Positions 27,584-36,310 of a DNA stretch of 64,000 bases are shown here, piece by piece. The DNA is from Vreelandella halophila. Lineage in GTDB: Bacteria; Pseudomonadota; Gammaproteobacteria; Pseudomonadales; Oleiphilaceae. A program made the translations under genes and the position numbers. Position 1 is the first letter of the stretch, and the number at the start of each line of letters is the position of its first letter. The notes under the pieces were generated by a model. That model worked only from the letters and a program-made list of their open reading frames with translations. It did no database searches and was not told where the DNA came from. The DNA lies in NCBI RefSeq assembly GCF_009856365.1, contig NZ_WMEX01000003.1, positions 186,001 to 250,000 on the forward strand, in the 5' to 3' direction.

Positions 27584-28492
27584 TCAGCCCCTTGCGCCTT
27601 TGGTGGCGGTACGCCAGGGCCGGGCCCGTTTCTCGATGAAGTCGATGATCATGCCGGCCACATTCTTGTTGGTGGCCGCTTCAATGCCCTGAAGGCCCGG
27701 CGAGGAATTCACCTCCATGATCAGCGGCCCACGACTGGAACGCAGCAGGTCCACACCCGCCACATTCAGCCCCATGGCCTTGGCCGCCATCACCGCCGTC
27801 TTGCGTTCGGTGGGCGTAATACGCACCAGCGAAGCCTGTCCGCCCCGATGGAGGTTGGAACGGAATTCGCCTTCGTTGGCCTGGCGTTTCATGGCCGCGA
27901 TCACCTTGTCGCCAATCACGAAGCAGCGGATGTCCGCGCCCGCCGCCTCCTTGATGTACTCCTGCACCAGGATGTCCGCCTTCAGACCCATGAAGGCCTC
28001 GATCACGCTTTCCGCCGCCTTGCGCGTCTCGGCCAGCACTACGCCGATACCCTGGGTGCCTTCCAGCAGCTTGATCACCACCGGTGTACCACCCACCATC
28101 CGGATCAGGTCGGGCACGTCGTCCGGCTTGCTGGCAAAGCCCGTGATCGGCATACCCAGACCTTTACGCCCCAGAAGCTGCAGCGAGCGCAGCTTGTCCC
28201 GGGAGCGGGTGATGGCCACCGACTCGTTCGCCGGGAAAACGCCCATCATCTCGAACTGGCGCAATACAGCAGCACCGTAGAAGGTCACCGAGGCACCAAT
28301 CCGAGGGATCACCACGTCGAACTCAGGCAGTTTCTCCCCCCTGTAATGCATGGTCGGGCTGGCCGGCGTGATGTTCATATAACAGTGCAGGAAGTCCAGT
28401 ACCTGCACCTCGTGATCGCGTTTCTTGGCCTCCTCCACCAGGCGGCGGGTGGAATAGAGGCGCTTGTTGCGCGACATGATTGCAATTCTCAT
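27584..28492 (-). CDS. rimK: ATP-grasp glutamate ligase RimK
   Basis: RimK adds glutamates to the C-terminus of ribosomal protein S6 and can make poly-glutamate. 302 residues: N-terminal PurP-like domain ([39 protein letters not shown]) and ATP-grasp core ([44 protein letters not shown], and the metal site [23 protein letters not shown]). Three bases after the RimB-like gene and two before the aspartoacylase-like gene. Confidence 0.95.
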   Translation of the reverse strand: MRIAIMSRNKRLYSTRRLVEEAKKRDHEVQVLDFLHCYMNITPASPTMHYRGEKLPEFDVVIPRIGASVTFYGAAVLRQFEMMGVFPANESVAITRSRDKLRSLQLLGRKGLGMPITGFASKPDDVPDLIRMVGGTPVVIKLLEGTQGIGVVLAETRKAAESVIEAFMGLKADILVQEYIKEAAGADIRCFVIGDKVIAAMKRQANEGEFRSNLHRGGQASLVRITPTERKTAVMAAKAMGLNVAGVDLLRSSRGPLIMEVNSSPGLQGIEAATNKNVAGMIIDFIEKRARPWRTATKGARG

Positions 28493-28495
28493 TGA

Positions 28496-28954
28496 TTACT
28501 CCTCACGCGGTTTACCGGCCAGGAAAGAAGCTGATGGGTCCACCAACAGGCGCTCCTTCATGGCAGTGCGACCGATCAGCATACGAAAGCGCATTGTATC
28601 GCGATTGGTAAGCGTCATCTCCACGGGCCAGCACCAGGGCCCCATGCGCATCTGCGTCAGGATGACATAGCGCATTTCCCGGTGTCCCCCGGAATCCGTA
28701 ACAACACGCTCGTCCAGCAGTGGCGCGTCACAGTGGATCACCCGGTTCAGGTTACGGCGGCTCGGGTGGATCGAGAACGCCACCCGGCGCTCGCCCTGGT
28801 GTTCATAGGCCTCCAGGTCAAAGGTGTGGAGGCAGGAAGTTCTTGCCCCGGTGTCGACCTTGGCCCGCAGGCGTGGAATGCCAAGCTCCGGCAGACTCAC
28901 CCACTCGCGCCAGCCGACCCAGTGTAAGCCCGGCGTCTCCGCCCTGTCCGTCAT
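28496..28954 (-). CDS. rimB: RimB-like retropepsin-fold protease (putative ATP-dependent zinc protease family)
   Basis: 152 residues. The core VGWREWVSLPELGIPRLRAKVDTGARTSCLH carries the DTGA motif of retropepsin-like aspartic proteases, followed by RMLIGRTAM, the family's second conserved element. In Pseudomonas the RimB member of this family modulates RimK-dependent S6 glutamylation. It overlaps the upstream mscS gene by four bases (ATGA) and precedes rimK by three bases, which supports the same role here. The name of the Pfam family (zinc protease) is historical; no zinc motif is visible. Confidence 0.85.
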   Translation of the reverse strand: MTDRAETPGLHWVGWREWVSLPELGIPRLRAKVDTGARTSCLHTFDLEAYEHQGERRVAFSIHPSRRNLNRVIHCDAPLLDERVVTDSGGHREMRYVILTQMRMGPWCWPVEMTLTNRDTMRFRMLIGRTAMKERLLVDPSASFLAGKPREE

Positions 28955-29781
28955 GGTTTGTCCTGATGTTGATGAATGGCAACCGGTATCGGTGCTGAAT
29001 GCTGCCCAGCGTAGAGGCTCGTATGGGGGAAGGGAATCTCGATGCCCTCGCGGTCGAAAGCCGCCTTGACGGCAAACATCACATCACTGCGGACCCGCCG
29101 GAGATCAAGGCCCCGCACCCAGAACGACAGCTGCAGGTCCACGGATGAGGCCCCGAACTGCTGCAGGTAAATGAACGGCTCGGGCTCCTCCAGGCAGTCC
29201 GGGTTCTCATCCACCAGCGCCAGCAGTACCGCATTCACCTTTTCAAGGTCTTCCCCGTAGGCCACACCAATGGGCAGATCCAGGCGCCTGACCGGAAAAC
29301 GGGTGAAGTTGGTCACCCGGGTCTTGATGAGCGTTTCGTTGGGCACCCGTATGTAGAGATTGTCGAGGCTGCGCAGCTTGACGCTCAGCAGGTCGATCCC
29401 GACCACCTCGCCGCGCACACCATCCACTTCGATAAAGTGCCCCAGCTCGAACGGCCGCTCGGCCAGCAGGAAAAGGCCACTGATCACGTTACTGGCCGAT
29501 GTCTGGGAAGCAAAACCCAACGCCACCGTCAGAATACCGGCCGCGCCCAGCAGCACCCCGATCTGGAAACCGGACTGCTGCAGCGCCAGCGCCACGGCAA
29601 TCCCCAGCACCGTATAGAACACCAGACGCCGGAACAGCACGGCCTGGTGCCGTGTCAGGCGCCCCTGCCCGAACCGCTCCACCATGCGCCCGAGCATCGT
29701 GGCCAGGAACAGCCCGAGAGCCATCCATACCAGCGGCCGCAGCCACAGCCCGAGGGTCTCCAGTGTCATCCATTCCAGCAT
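28951..29781 (-). CDS. MscS-family mechanosensitive channel
   Basis: 276 residues, close to E. coli MscS. Three membrane segments lie in residues 10-110. The pore-lining helix is VLLGAAGILTVALGFASQTSASNVISGLFLL (about 85-115) with the usual small residues, followed by the beta domain (PFELGHFIEVDGVRGEVVGIDLLSVKLRSLDNLYIRVPN) and an alpha/beta cage. Such channels release solutes on hypo-osmotic shock. It lies eight bases after the uncharacterised gene and overlaps rimB, so it is inside the RimK operon. Confidence 0.92.
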   Translation of the reverse strand: MLEWMTLETLGLWLRPLVWMALGLFLATMLGRMVERFGQGRLTRHQAVLFRRLVFYTVLGIAVALALQQSGFQIGVLLGAAGILTVALGFASQTSASNVISGLFLLAERPFELGHFIEVDGVRGEVVGIDLLSVKLRSLDNLYIRVPNETLIKTRVTNFTRFPVRRLDLPIGVAYGEDLEKVNAVLLALVDENPDCLEEPEPFIYLQQFGASSVDLQLSFWVRGLDLRRVRSDVMFAVKAAFDREGIEIPFPHTSLYAGQHSAPIPVAIHQHQDKP

Positions 29782-29789
29782 CGTGGCTC

Positions 29790-30626
29790 CTATCCGAAAA
29801 TCCGGTCCATGGTGCGCACCAGATGGTTGCGTTCAACCGGTTGGCGCGCCGGTGCCAGGGCCGTACAGGGCCCAGCCTCGGGCGGTGGCGTCGCTTCCAC
29901 CTTCAGCGACGCGGTGGCCAGGTCCCGCTCGCACCGGATGCTCAGCGTCGGCGTCCAGAGCGAGTGCGCACCGTCCACTCCCGGTTCACTCTGGCGGAAC
30001 AGGGGCATGATGGGCGCCGGAAAGCTGAAACGGTCCAGCGTCAGGTAGTCGTCGCCCTCATGGCGCAGCCGTACCGCGGACATGGCCCGCCATGGGCGGC
30101 GTGGCAGATTGTCCGGCTCCAGGCGGGCCGCGGTAAGGCTGGCATAGCAGAGCTCGCCCTCCATGGTGTCCGCCCCCATCCAGGTCCAGGAGGGCTGGCG
30201 TACCGGCACTTCCATCAGCCTGCGGTCCTCGCCCACCATAAGCTGGAGCCAGACCAGGGTACTCATATAGATGGTTGTATCCGTGCCTGGCGGCAGGTGC
30301 AGAGGATGGTTGGGGCGTACAATCAGGGGCAGGTCCGCCAGCGCCGGCCGCAGTGCGACGCGGGGAGCCTCATTGCCCCGTGCGAACCGTTCCAGTCCCT
30401 CATCATGCTCCGGCAGGGCACTGTGACACCACTGGTGCCAGGCCGTCTCCTCCCGGGCCCCGGGGTGGCGCGCCACACGCACCTGCCACTCATGGGCCAG
30501 CAGGGTCACGGAGAGTGTCATGTCACTGAGGCCATTCCGCAGGGTGTCGCCCGGTGAAAGGGGCACAGACTCGCCCCATGCCGCGATGGGACCATCCGTA
30601 CCAGAGGAGGACTGGGGTTGAGCCAT
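29790..30626 (-). CDS. Uncharacterised protein at the head of the mscS-rimB-rimK operon (possibly DUF432)
   Basis: 278 residues, soluble, with no signal peptide or membrane segment visible. I do not recognise it firmly; its beta-rich, Trp-containing sequence and its place before an mscS gene suggest the DUF432 family. Landmarks: PLIVRPNHPLHLPPGTDTTIYMSTLVWLQL, then PVRQPSWTWMGADTMEGELCYA, and a C-terminal ALRxx-free tail RTMDRIFG. ATG 30626 has AGGAATC just upstream; a 26-codon longer frame start would run through the divergent promoter region. Eight bases separate it from mscS. Function not assigned. Confidence 0.6.
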   Translation of the reverse strand: MAQPQSSSGTDGPIAAWGESVPLSPGDTLRNGLSDMTLSVTLLAHEWQVRVARHPGAREETAWHQWCHSALPEHDEGLERFARGNEAPRVALRPALADLPLIVRPNHPLHLPPGTDTTIYMSTLVWLQLMVGEDRRLMEVPVRQPSWTWMGADTMEGELCYASLTAARLEPDNLPRRPWRAMSAVRLRHEGDDYLTLDRFSFPAPIMPLFRQSEPGVDGAHSLWTPTLSIRCERDLATASLKVEATPPPEAGPCTALAPARQPVERNHLVRTMDRIFG

Positions 30627-30649
30627 AATGATTCCTGAACTCGGATTGC

Positions 30650-30664
30650 GGATTACTATAATCC
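30650..30664. promoter_or_regulatory. Palindrome GGATTA-N3-TAATCC with embedded TATAAT, between divergent genes
   Basis: A perfect 6-bp-arm inverted repeat in the 87-base gap between the operon of the uncharacterised gene and phrB. On the plus strand it contains TATAAT (30657-30662), a perfect -10 for phrB; on the minus strand it reads TATAGT, a possible -10 for the operon. No strong -35 is seen either way. It may be a shared control site or only two back-to-back -10 boxes. Confidence 0.4.
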
Positions 30665-30713
30665 AAAGCGCGCGGTTCAGCGAACAACCCAGCAGTACAG
30701 ACAATCATACGGG

Positions 30714-32111
30714 GTGCCCGTGACCGAACTCATCTGGTTCCGCAATGATCTCCGCCTGGGGGACAATCCTGCCCTCACCGCCGCCTGCGCCGGCAATGCC
30801 GCCGTGGAAGCCTGCTTCCTGCCCGCACCTGGCCAGTGGGCGGACCATGACTGGTCCCCCAACCGCACCGACCTGCTGCTTCGCAGCCTGGACCAGCTCG
30901 GACAGGACCTGGCGGCGCTGGGCATTCCCCTTCACATCCGCTCGATTGACCGCTTTACGGATACCGATACAGAACTTCTGGCGCTGTGCCGGGAGCGTGG
31001 CATCACGCGGATCCATGCCAACGAGGAATACGCCTTCAACGAGCGCATCCGGGATCACCGACTGACCGGGGCACTGAACCACCAGGGCATCGCGCTCCAC
31101 ATCTACCGCGACCAGACCGTGGTTCCAGTGGATCAGCTGAAAACCGGCAATGGCACGCCCTACACCGTCTTCACGCCCTATTCCCGGCAGTGGTGGCGCT
31201 GGGTGGAAAGTCACCCGCCCCGGCTGCATCCCGCACCGGCAGCCAGAGGCGCGCCCCTGCCTCCCCCCGCGCTCCCTGAGCTGACCGCGTGGCGCAGCGA
31301 ACACGTGGACTGGCTGGCCGGCGGTGAAGGCGCGGCCCACAGGGCACTGGAAGGATTCATCGACCAGCGCCTCGGGGCCTATGCGGATCAGCGGAACTAC
31401 CCGGCAGTTCCGGCCACCAGCCAGATCTCGCCCTACCTGGCGCTGGGTGTGCTCTCGCCCCGCCAGTGCCTGGTCGCGGTGCAGCAGCGAACGGGCGCGG
31501 AATCCCCGGCCAGCGCCGCCCACACCTGGCTCAACGAAATCGCCTGGCGGGACTTCTACATCCAGCTGCTCTACCAGTTCCCGCGCCTGTCCCGTCACCA
31601 GGCGTTTAAGCCGGAAACGGAGGCCCTGCCCTGGGAGCCAGCGGGCGCCAACCTGGAAGCCTGGAAAGCCGGCCGCACCGGCATCCCCCTGGTGGACGCG
31701 GCCATGCGCCAGCTCAACACCACCTGCTGGATGCACAACCGCCTGCGCATGGTCACCGCCATGTTCCTGACCAAGAACCTGTTCGTGGACTGGCGACTGG
31801 GCGAGCAATACTTCATGCAGCAGCTGGTGGACGGCTACCTGCCCTCGAACAACGGCGGCTGGCAGTGGAGTGCCTCAACCGGCACGGACGCAGCGCCCTA
31901 CTTCCGCATCTTCAACCCAGTGACCCAGAGCGAGCGCTTTGACCCGGAGGGCACCTTCATCCGGCACTGGGTGCCGGAAATCGCCCATCTGCAGGGGAAG
32001 AAACTGTTCAATCCGAATGGCACGGTTGCGGGTTATCCGGCACCCATTGTGGACCTGAAGCAAAGCCGGCAGCGGGCGATCGAGCGCTTCAAGGCCCTGG
32101 GCAAAGGCTGA
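30714..32111 (+). CDS. phrB: Deoxyribodipyrimidine photo-lyase (cryptochrome/photolyase family)
   Basis: A light-driven repair enzyme for cyclobutane pyrimidine dimers. 465 residues: the N-terminal alpha/beta antenna domain (ELIWFRNDLRLGDNPAL) and the FAD-binding helical domain (TSQISPYLALGVLSPRQCL, WLNEIAWRDFYIQLL, GRTGIPLVDAAMRQLNTTCWMHNRLRM, NNGGWQWSASTGTDAAPYFRIFNP). The triad tryptophans WMHN, WQWS and nearby W are present. GTG 30714 or GTG 30720 starts the gene; SD is weak. Convergent with moeB, 15 bases apart. Confidence 0.95.
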   Translation: MPVTELIWFRNDLRLGDNPALTAACAGNAAVEACFLPAPGQWADHDWSPNRTDLLLRSLDQLGQDLAALGIPLHIRSIDRFTDTDTELLALCRERGITRIHANEEYAFNERIRDHRLTGALNHQGIALHIYRDQTVVPVDQLKTGNGTPYTVFTPYSRQWWRWVESHPPRLHPAPAARGAPLPPPALPELTAWRSEHVDWLAGGEGAAHRALEGFIDQRLGAYADQRNYPAVPATSQISPYLALGVLSPRQCLVAVQQRTGAESPASAAHTWLNEIAWRDFYIQLLYQFPRLSRHQAFKPETEALPWEPAGANLEAWKAGRTGIPLVDAAMRQLNTTCWMHNRLRMVTAMFLTKNLFVDWRLGEQYFMQQLVDGYLPSNNGGWQWSASTGTDAAPYFRIFNPVTQSERFDPEGTFIRHWVPEIAHLQGKKLFNPNGTVAGYPAPIVDLKQSRQRAIERFKALGKG

Positions 32112-32126
32112 GGCGCCGCTCCCGGG

Positions 32127-32879
32127 TCAGTCGCCGCAGATGGGGCAGGCGGGATCCCTGGGAACGCGCATCTCCCGCCACTGCATGCGCCAGGCATCCA
32201 GCAGCAGAAGCCGGCCGGTAAGGGACTCACCCACGCCCGCCAGGAGCTTGATGGCCTCCATGGCCTGGGCAGCCCCGATCATGCCCACCAAGGGCCCGAT
32301 CACGCCGGCCTCGGAACAGCTCAGGGTGGCCTCGCCCACATCCGCGTACAGGCACTGGTAGCAGGGGGCGCCCGTCCGGCCACTGTCAAACACCGCCACC
32401 TGGCCCTCGGCGCGGATGGCGGCGCCGGAGACCAGTGGCACGGAGGCGTCCACACAGGCCTGGTTCACGGCGAACCGGGTTTGGAAATTGTCCGTAGCGT
32501 CCAGAACCAGGTGGTTGCGGGTCGCAGCGCGGGAAAGCCAGCGCTGTCTGGCGCGGCTCTGGATCGGCTCGACGGTGACCCCCGGGTTCAGGGCCATGGC
32601 ACGTTCAGCCAGCGCCTCTGCCTTGGAACGACCGATATCCGCCTCGGTGAACGCGATCTGGCGCTGGAGGTTGGCCAGCTCCACGTGATCGTCATCCACG
32701 ACTTCAATGTGGCCGACTCCGGCGGCCGCCAGATAGAGCACCACCGGGCAGCCCAACCCGCCGGCGCCCACCACCAGAACGCGACTGTGCGCCAGTGACT
32801 GCTGGCCGGCCACGTCGAACTCGGGCATCAGGATCTGGCGGCTGTAGCGCTCCAGGTCCCTGTCGCTCAGTGGATCCAT
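32127..32879 (-). CDS. moeB: Molybdopterin-synthase adenylyltransferase MoeB / ThiF-like
   Basis: A ubiquitin-E1-like enzyme that adenylates the C-terminus of MoaD (or ThiS) sulfur carriers. 250 residues: RYSRQILMPEFDVAGQ, nucleotide site VVGAGGLGCPVV, then ATDNFQTRFAVNQAC, a catalytic cysteine region (ATLSCSEAGVIGPLVG) and two CxxC zinc pairs (CYQC, CPIC). Four bases after prmC, so it is the fourth gene of the hemA-prfA-prmC-moeB operon, a common gammaproteobacterial order. No other molybdopterin genes are near; ThiF activity is possible. Confidence 0.93.
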   Translation of the reverse strand: MDPLSDRDLERYSRQILMPEFDVAGQQSLAHSRVLVVGAGGLGCPVVLYLAAAGVGHIEVVDDDHVELANLQRQIAFTEADIGRSKAEALAERAMALNPGVTVEPIQSRARQRWLSRAATRNHLVLDATDNFQTRFAVNQACVDASVPLVSGAAIRAEGQVAVFDSGRTGAPCYQCLYADVGEATLSCSEAGVIGPLVGMIGAAQAMEAIKLLAGVGESLTGRLLLLDAWRMQWREMRVPRDPACPICGD

Positions 32880-32883
32880 ACCG

Positions 32884-33732
32884 TCACTCCTCCCAGCGTC
32901 CGCCGCTCACCCGGGGATTACCCGTCAGGTCGCGCTGCATGAAACAGTCCCGGAAGCCCGCTCCCGCGAGCAGCTCCGCCACGGCCTCCGCCTGGTCGTA
33001 ACCGTGCTCCAGAAGCAGCCAGCCGCCCGGGTTGAGCCGGTCGGGCCCCCGCGCAATCAGTGGCCGGATCACATCCAATCCATCCGCGCCAGCGGCCAAC
33101 GCCCCCCGGGGTTCATAACGCAGATCCCCCTGGGCGAGATGCGGGTCATCCTCAGGGATGTACGGCGGATTGGACACGATCAGGTCCCAGTGTTCACCCT
33201 CGAAAGGTGCCAACCCCTCCCCTTCCACGAAGGCCAGGTTCAGCCCAAGGGCCCGGGCATTGGTTGCTGCCACCGCCATGGCCTCACTGGAAGTCTCACT
33301 GGCCGTGACCTGCCAGCCTGGGCGCTCCCGGGCCAGCGCCAGGGCCACAGCACCGCTGCCGGTACCCACGTCCAGAACCCGCGCCGACTCCGGCAGCGGG
33401 CAGGCCAGCGCTGCCTCCACCAGGGTTTCGGTATCCGGCCTGGGGATCAGGGTATCCGGGGTAACCGTCAGGGGCAGAGACCAGAATTCACGTTCGCCGG
33501 TGATGTAGGCCAGGGGCCTGCCACCGGCACGGGCCGCCACCAGGCTGCGGAAGGTCTCGGCATCGTCGTCCCCGACCAGGGCCTCGGGCCAGATGCGGAA
33601 ACGGCTTGGACTGCAGTCGAGCTGGTGAGCCAGCAACATGCGGGCCTCGCCCCACGCATTGGGAAGGCCGGCGGCTTCAAGGCGGCACGCGCCATCATCC
33701 AGCAGCGCGTCGACCCGATCCGGCCCGTTCAT
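32884..33732 (-). CDS. prmC: Peptide chain release factor N5-glutamine methyltransferase PrmC
   Basis: Methylates the glutamine of the GGQ motif of release factors. 282 residues: an N-terminal helical domain (about 1-80), then the SAM-binding fold ([21 protein letters not shown]) and the catalytic NPPY in [15 protein letters not shown]. The ATG at 33732 overlaps the prfA stop as ATGA; longer open frame upstream is antisense-like filler within prfA. It lies directly behind its substrate gene prfA. Confidence 0.97.
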   Translation of the reverse strand: MNGPDRVDALLDDGACRLEAAGLPNAWGEARMLLAHQLDCSPSRFRIWPEALVGDDDAETFRSLVAARAGGRPLAYITGEREFWSLPLTVTPDTLIPRPDTETLVEAALACPLPESARVLDVGTGSGAVALALARERPGWQVTASETSSEAMAVAATNARALGLNLAFVEGEGLAPFEGEHWDLIVSNPPYIPEDDPHLAQGDLRYEPRGALAAGADGLDVIRPLIARGPDRLNPGGWLLLEHGYDQAEAVAELLAGAGFRDCFMQRDLTGNPRVSGGRWEE

Positions 33733-34820
33733 GCCGATTCGGCTCCAAGGGCCGCCAGCTGGTCGGCCTGGTGTTCCTGCTGGAGGGCTCCAATGACCTC
33801 CCTCAGGTTGCCCTGGATCACCTCGTCCAGCCGGTACAGGGTCAGGTTGATGCGGTGATCGGTCACCCTGCCCTGGGGAAAGTTGTAGGTGCGGATGCGT
33901 TCCGAACGATCCCCGCTGCCCACCAGATTGCGCCGGGTATCGGCCTCCTCGGCGGCACGCCGGTCCTGCTCCATCTGCTGGAGGCGGGACTGGAGAAAGC
34001 TCATGGCCCGGTCCCGGTTCTTGTGCTGGGAGCGCTCTTCCTGGCACTCGACCACCAGGCCGGTGGGCAGGTGGGTGATGCGGATGGCCGAGTCCGTGGT
34101 GTTCACGTGCTGACCGCCGGCACCGGAGCTGCGGAAGGTATCCACCCGAAGGTCGTTCTTGTCCAGGGTCACGTCCTCGGGCTCGTCCACCTCGGGAAGC
34201 ACGGCCACGGTACAGGCCGAGGTGTGGATGCGGCCCTGGGATTCGGTCTCGGGCACGCGCTGGACGCGGTGGCCACCGGATTCAAAGCGCAGCTGGCCGT
34301 AGACGCCCTCGCCTTCCACCAGCGCGATCAGCTCCTTGTAACCCCCGTGCTCGCCCGGGCTCTGGCTGAGCACGCTCACCCGCCAGCCCTGATTCTCGGC
34401 GTAACGCGAATACATGCGGAACAGGTCGCCGGCGAACAGGGCGGCCTCGTCGCCGCCGGCACCGGCACGGATCTCCAGGTAGGCATTGTTGCGCTCGTTC
34501 GGGTCTCGCGGGAGCATCAGGGTCTGAAGGGAGGCTTCGAGCTCTTCCAGCCGTTCGCGCCCCCGGGCCAGCTCCTCCTCCGCCATCTCGCGCATGTCCG
34601 GGTCACCGTCGTTCTGCAGTGCCTCGGCCTCGGCCATGTTCTCCTTCACCTGCCGGTATTCCCGGTAGGTCTCGACAACCGGCTCTATCTCGGCGTATTC
34701 CCGGGAAAGGTTACGGAACTGCTTCTGGTTACCAATGGTGGCCGGATCAGCCAGCAGGGCACTGATCTCCTCGTGGCGCTCCACCAGCTGGTCGAGTCGC
34801 CGCGCGATGGATTCCTTCAT
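33729..34820 (-). CDS. prfA: Peptide chain release factor 1
   Basis: RF1 terminates translation at UAA and UAG. 363 residues with the codon-recognition PxT-type region (domain 2) and the catalytic [21 protein letters not shown] segment containing GGQ, which PrmC modifies. ATGA overlaps join it to hemA upstream and prmC downstream, so the three are translationally coupled. Confidence 0.98.
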   Translation of the reverse strand: MKESIARRLDQLVERHEEISALLADPATIGNQKQFRNLSREYAEIEPVVETYREYRQVKENMAEAEALQNDGDPDMREMAEEELARGRERLEELEASLQTLMLPRDPNERNNAYLEIRAGAGGDEAALFAGDLFRMYSRYAENQGWRVSVLSQSPGEHGGYKELIALVEGEGVYGQLRFESGGHRVQRVPETESQGRIHTSACTVAVLPEVDEPEDVTLDKNDLRVDTFRSSGAGGQHVNTTDSAIRITHLPTGLVVECQEERSQHKNRDRAMSFLQSRLQQMEQDRRAAEEADTRRNLVGSGDRSERIRTYNFPQGRVTDHRINLTLYRLDEVIQGNLREVIGALQQEHQADQLAALGAESA

Positions 34821-36166
34821 GATGGGTTCCGGGTGCTGGACTCGGTTGGGGAAACAGGCGCGCCCTGTGGTGACCCTTCACCAGTGTCGGCGTCCCCGGT
34901 CTCCCCGGAGATGGGCTCCATGCCGTGGAGCTCACGCAACCAGTCGGTCACCTCAACACGCCCTTCGGCGGTGGCCTTGCGCACCTGCACGGTGGGATGG
35001 TGCAGGAACTTGTTGGTCAGTGTCCGCGCCATGCTGCGCAGCAGGGTTTCAGGGTCGCCCCCGGAGGCCAGTGAACGCAGGGCCTTGTCCAGTTCCGCGT
35101 CACGCACCGACTCCACCTCGCCACGGAACTGTTTGAGCGTGGCCACGGCATCCAGGGCCCGCAGCTGATACATGAACTCGGAGGCCCCCTCCTGCACCAG
35201 GTGCTCCGCCTCCTGCGCCGCCCCTTCGCGGGAGCGCCGGTTCTCCTCGATCACGCTGTGCAGGTCGTCCACGGTGTAGAGGAAGATGTCATCCAGCTCG
35301 CCCACCTCCGGTTCAATGTCCCGGGGTACGGCCAGATCCACCATGAAAATGGGCTTGTGCTTGCGCCGGCGGATCGCATGCTCCACCGCGCCCTTGCCGA
35401 GGATGGGCAACTGGCTGCCGGTGGAAGCGATCACGATATCCGCGCCCGGAAGCTCATCCGGCACAGCGGAGAGGGAAACCGCTTTACCCTCAAAACGTGA
35501 TGCCAGCTGTTCCGCCCGCTCGATGGACCGGTTGGCCACGGTCAGATCCCGGATGCCGGCCTGGGCAAGATGCTGCGCCACCAGCTCCACGGTCTCGCCG
35601 GCGCCAATCAGCAGGGCCGACTTGCGCCGCAGGTCGGAAAAGATGTGACGTGACATGGATACTGCCGCGTAAGCCACCGATACCGGGTTCTCACCGATCG
35701 CGGTATCCGTGCGCACACGCTTGGCCACCGAGAAGGCATGCTCAAACAGCCGGGAAAGGATGGTGCCCGTGGTACCGGCGGCGTAGGCCTGGTTGTAGGC
35801 CTCCTTGAGCTGGCCCAGAACCTGGGGCTCACCCAGCACCATGGAGTCCAGCCCACAGGCAACCCGCATCACATGCTGGGCGGCGTGCTGCTCCTCGTGA
35901 ACGTAGACGCACTCCTCGAAGCTGGCCGGCTCCACGTCCAGCCAGGCGCCCCACCACTCCACCAGTGCCTGGCGGGTGATGTGCTCGTCGCCGACCACGT
36001 AGAACTCGGTGCGGTTGCAGGTGGACATGACCGCGAGCTCATGCACCCCGGGCAGCTGCAGTGCATTCTGCAGCGCCGGTGCCATTTCACTCTCCGGAAA
36101 GGACACACGCTCGCGCTTTTCCACACTTGCCGTGCGGTGGTTGATGCCCAGGACCCACAACGCCAT
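34817..36166 (-). CDS. hemA: Glutamyl-tRNA reductase HemA
   Basis: First enzyme of C5 tetrapyrrole synthesis: reduces Glu-tRNA to glutamate-1-semialdehyde. 449 residues, slightly longer than E. coli (418), with a C-terminal low-complexity tail (about 415-449). The catalytic Cys50 lies in [14 protein letters not shown] site in [22 protein letters not shown], and PRDIEPEV follows. Opening [15 protein letters not shown] is canonical. Divergent from the TPR lipoprotein-lolB-ispE operon, as in many gammaproteobacteria. Confidence 0.97.
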   Translation of the reverse strand: MALWVLGINHRTASVEKRERVSFPESEMAPALQNALQLPGVHELAVMSTCNRTEFYVVGDEHITRQALVEWWGAWLDVEPASFEECVYVHEEQHAAQHVMRVACGLDSMVLGEPQVLGQLKEAYNQAYAAGTTGTILSRLFEHAFSVAKRVRTDTAIGENPVSVAYAAVSMSRHIFSDLRRKSALLIGAGETVELVAQHLAQAGIRDLTVANRSIERAEQLASRFEGKAVSLSAVPDELPGADIVIASTGSQLPILGKGAVEHAIRRRKHKPIFMVDLAVPRDIEPEVGELDDIFLYTVDDLHSVIEENRRSREGAAQEAEHLVQEGASEFMYQLRALDAVATLKQFRGEVESVRDAELDKALRSLASGGDPETLLRSMARTLTNKFLHHPTVQVRKATAEGRVEVTDWLRELHGMEPISGETGDADTGEGSPQGAPVSPTESSTRNPS

Positions 36167-36310
36167 AGACTGGTATTCAGCCCCCTCTGAATGTACGCTG
36201 CCCAGTGTAACGATCGACGGGCCTCAGTGCTACTGATACGCCTGTACGCACTTGGGCGTAGAGGCCGGGCTGTGCCATTATTGGAAGCCTTTCACCGCAG
36301 TGGATTAGAG

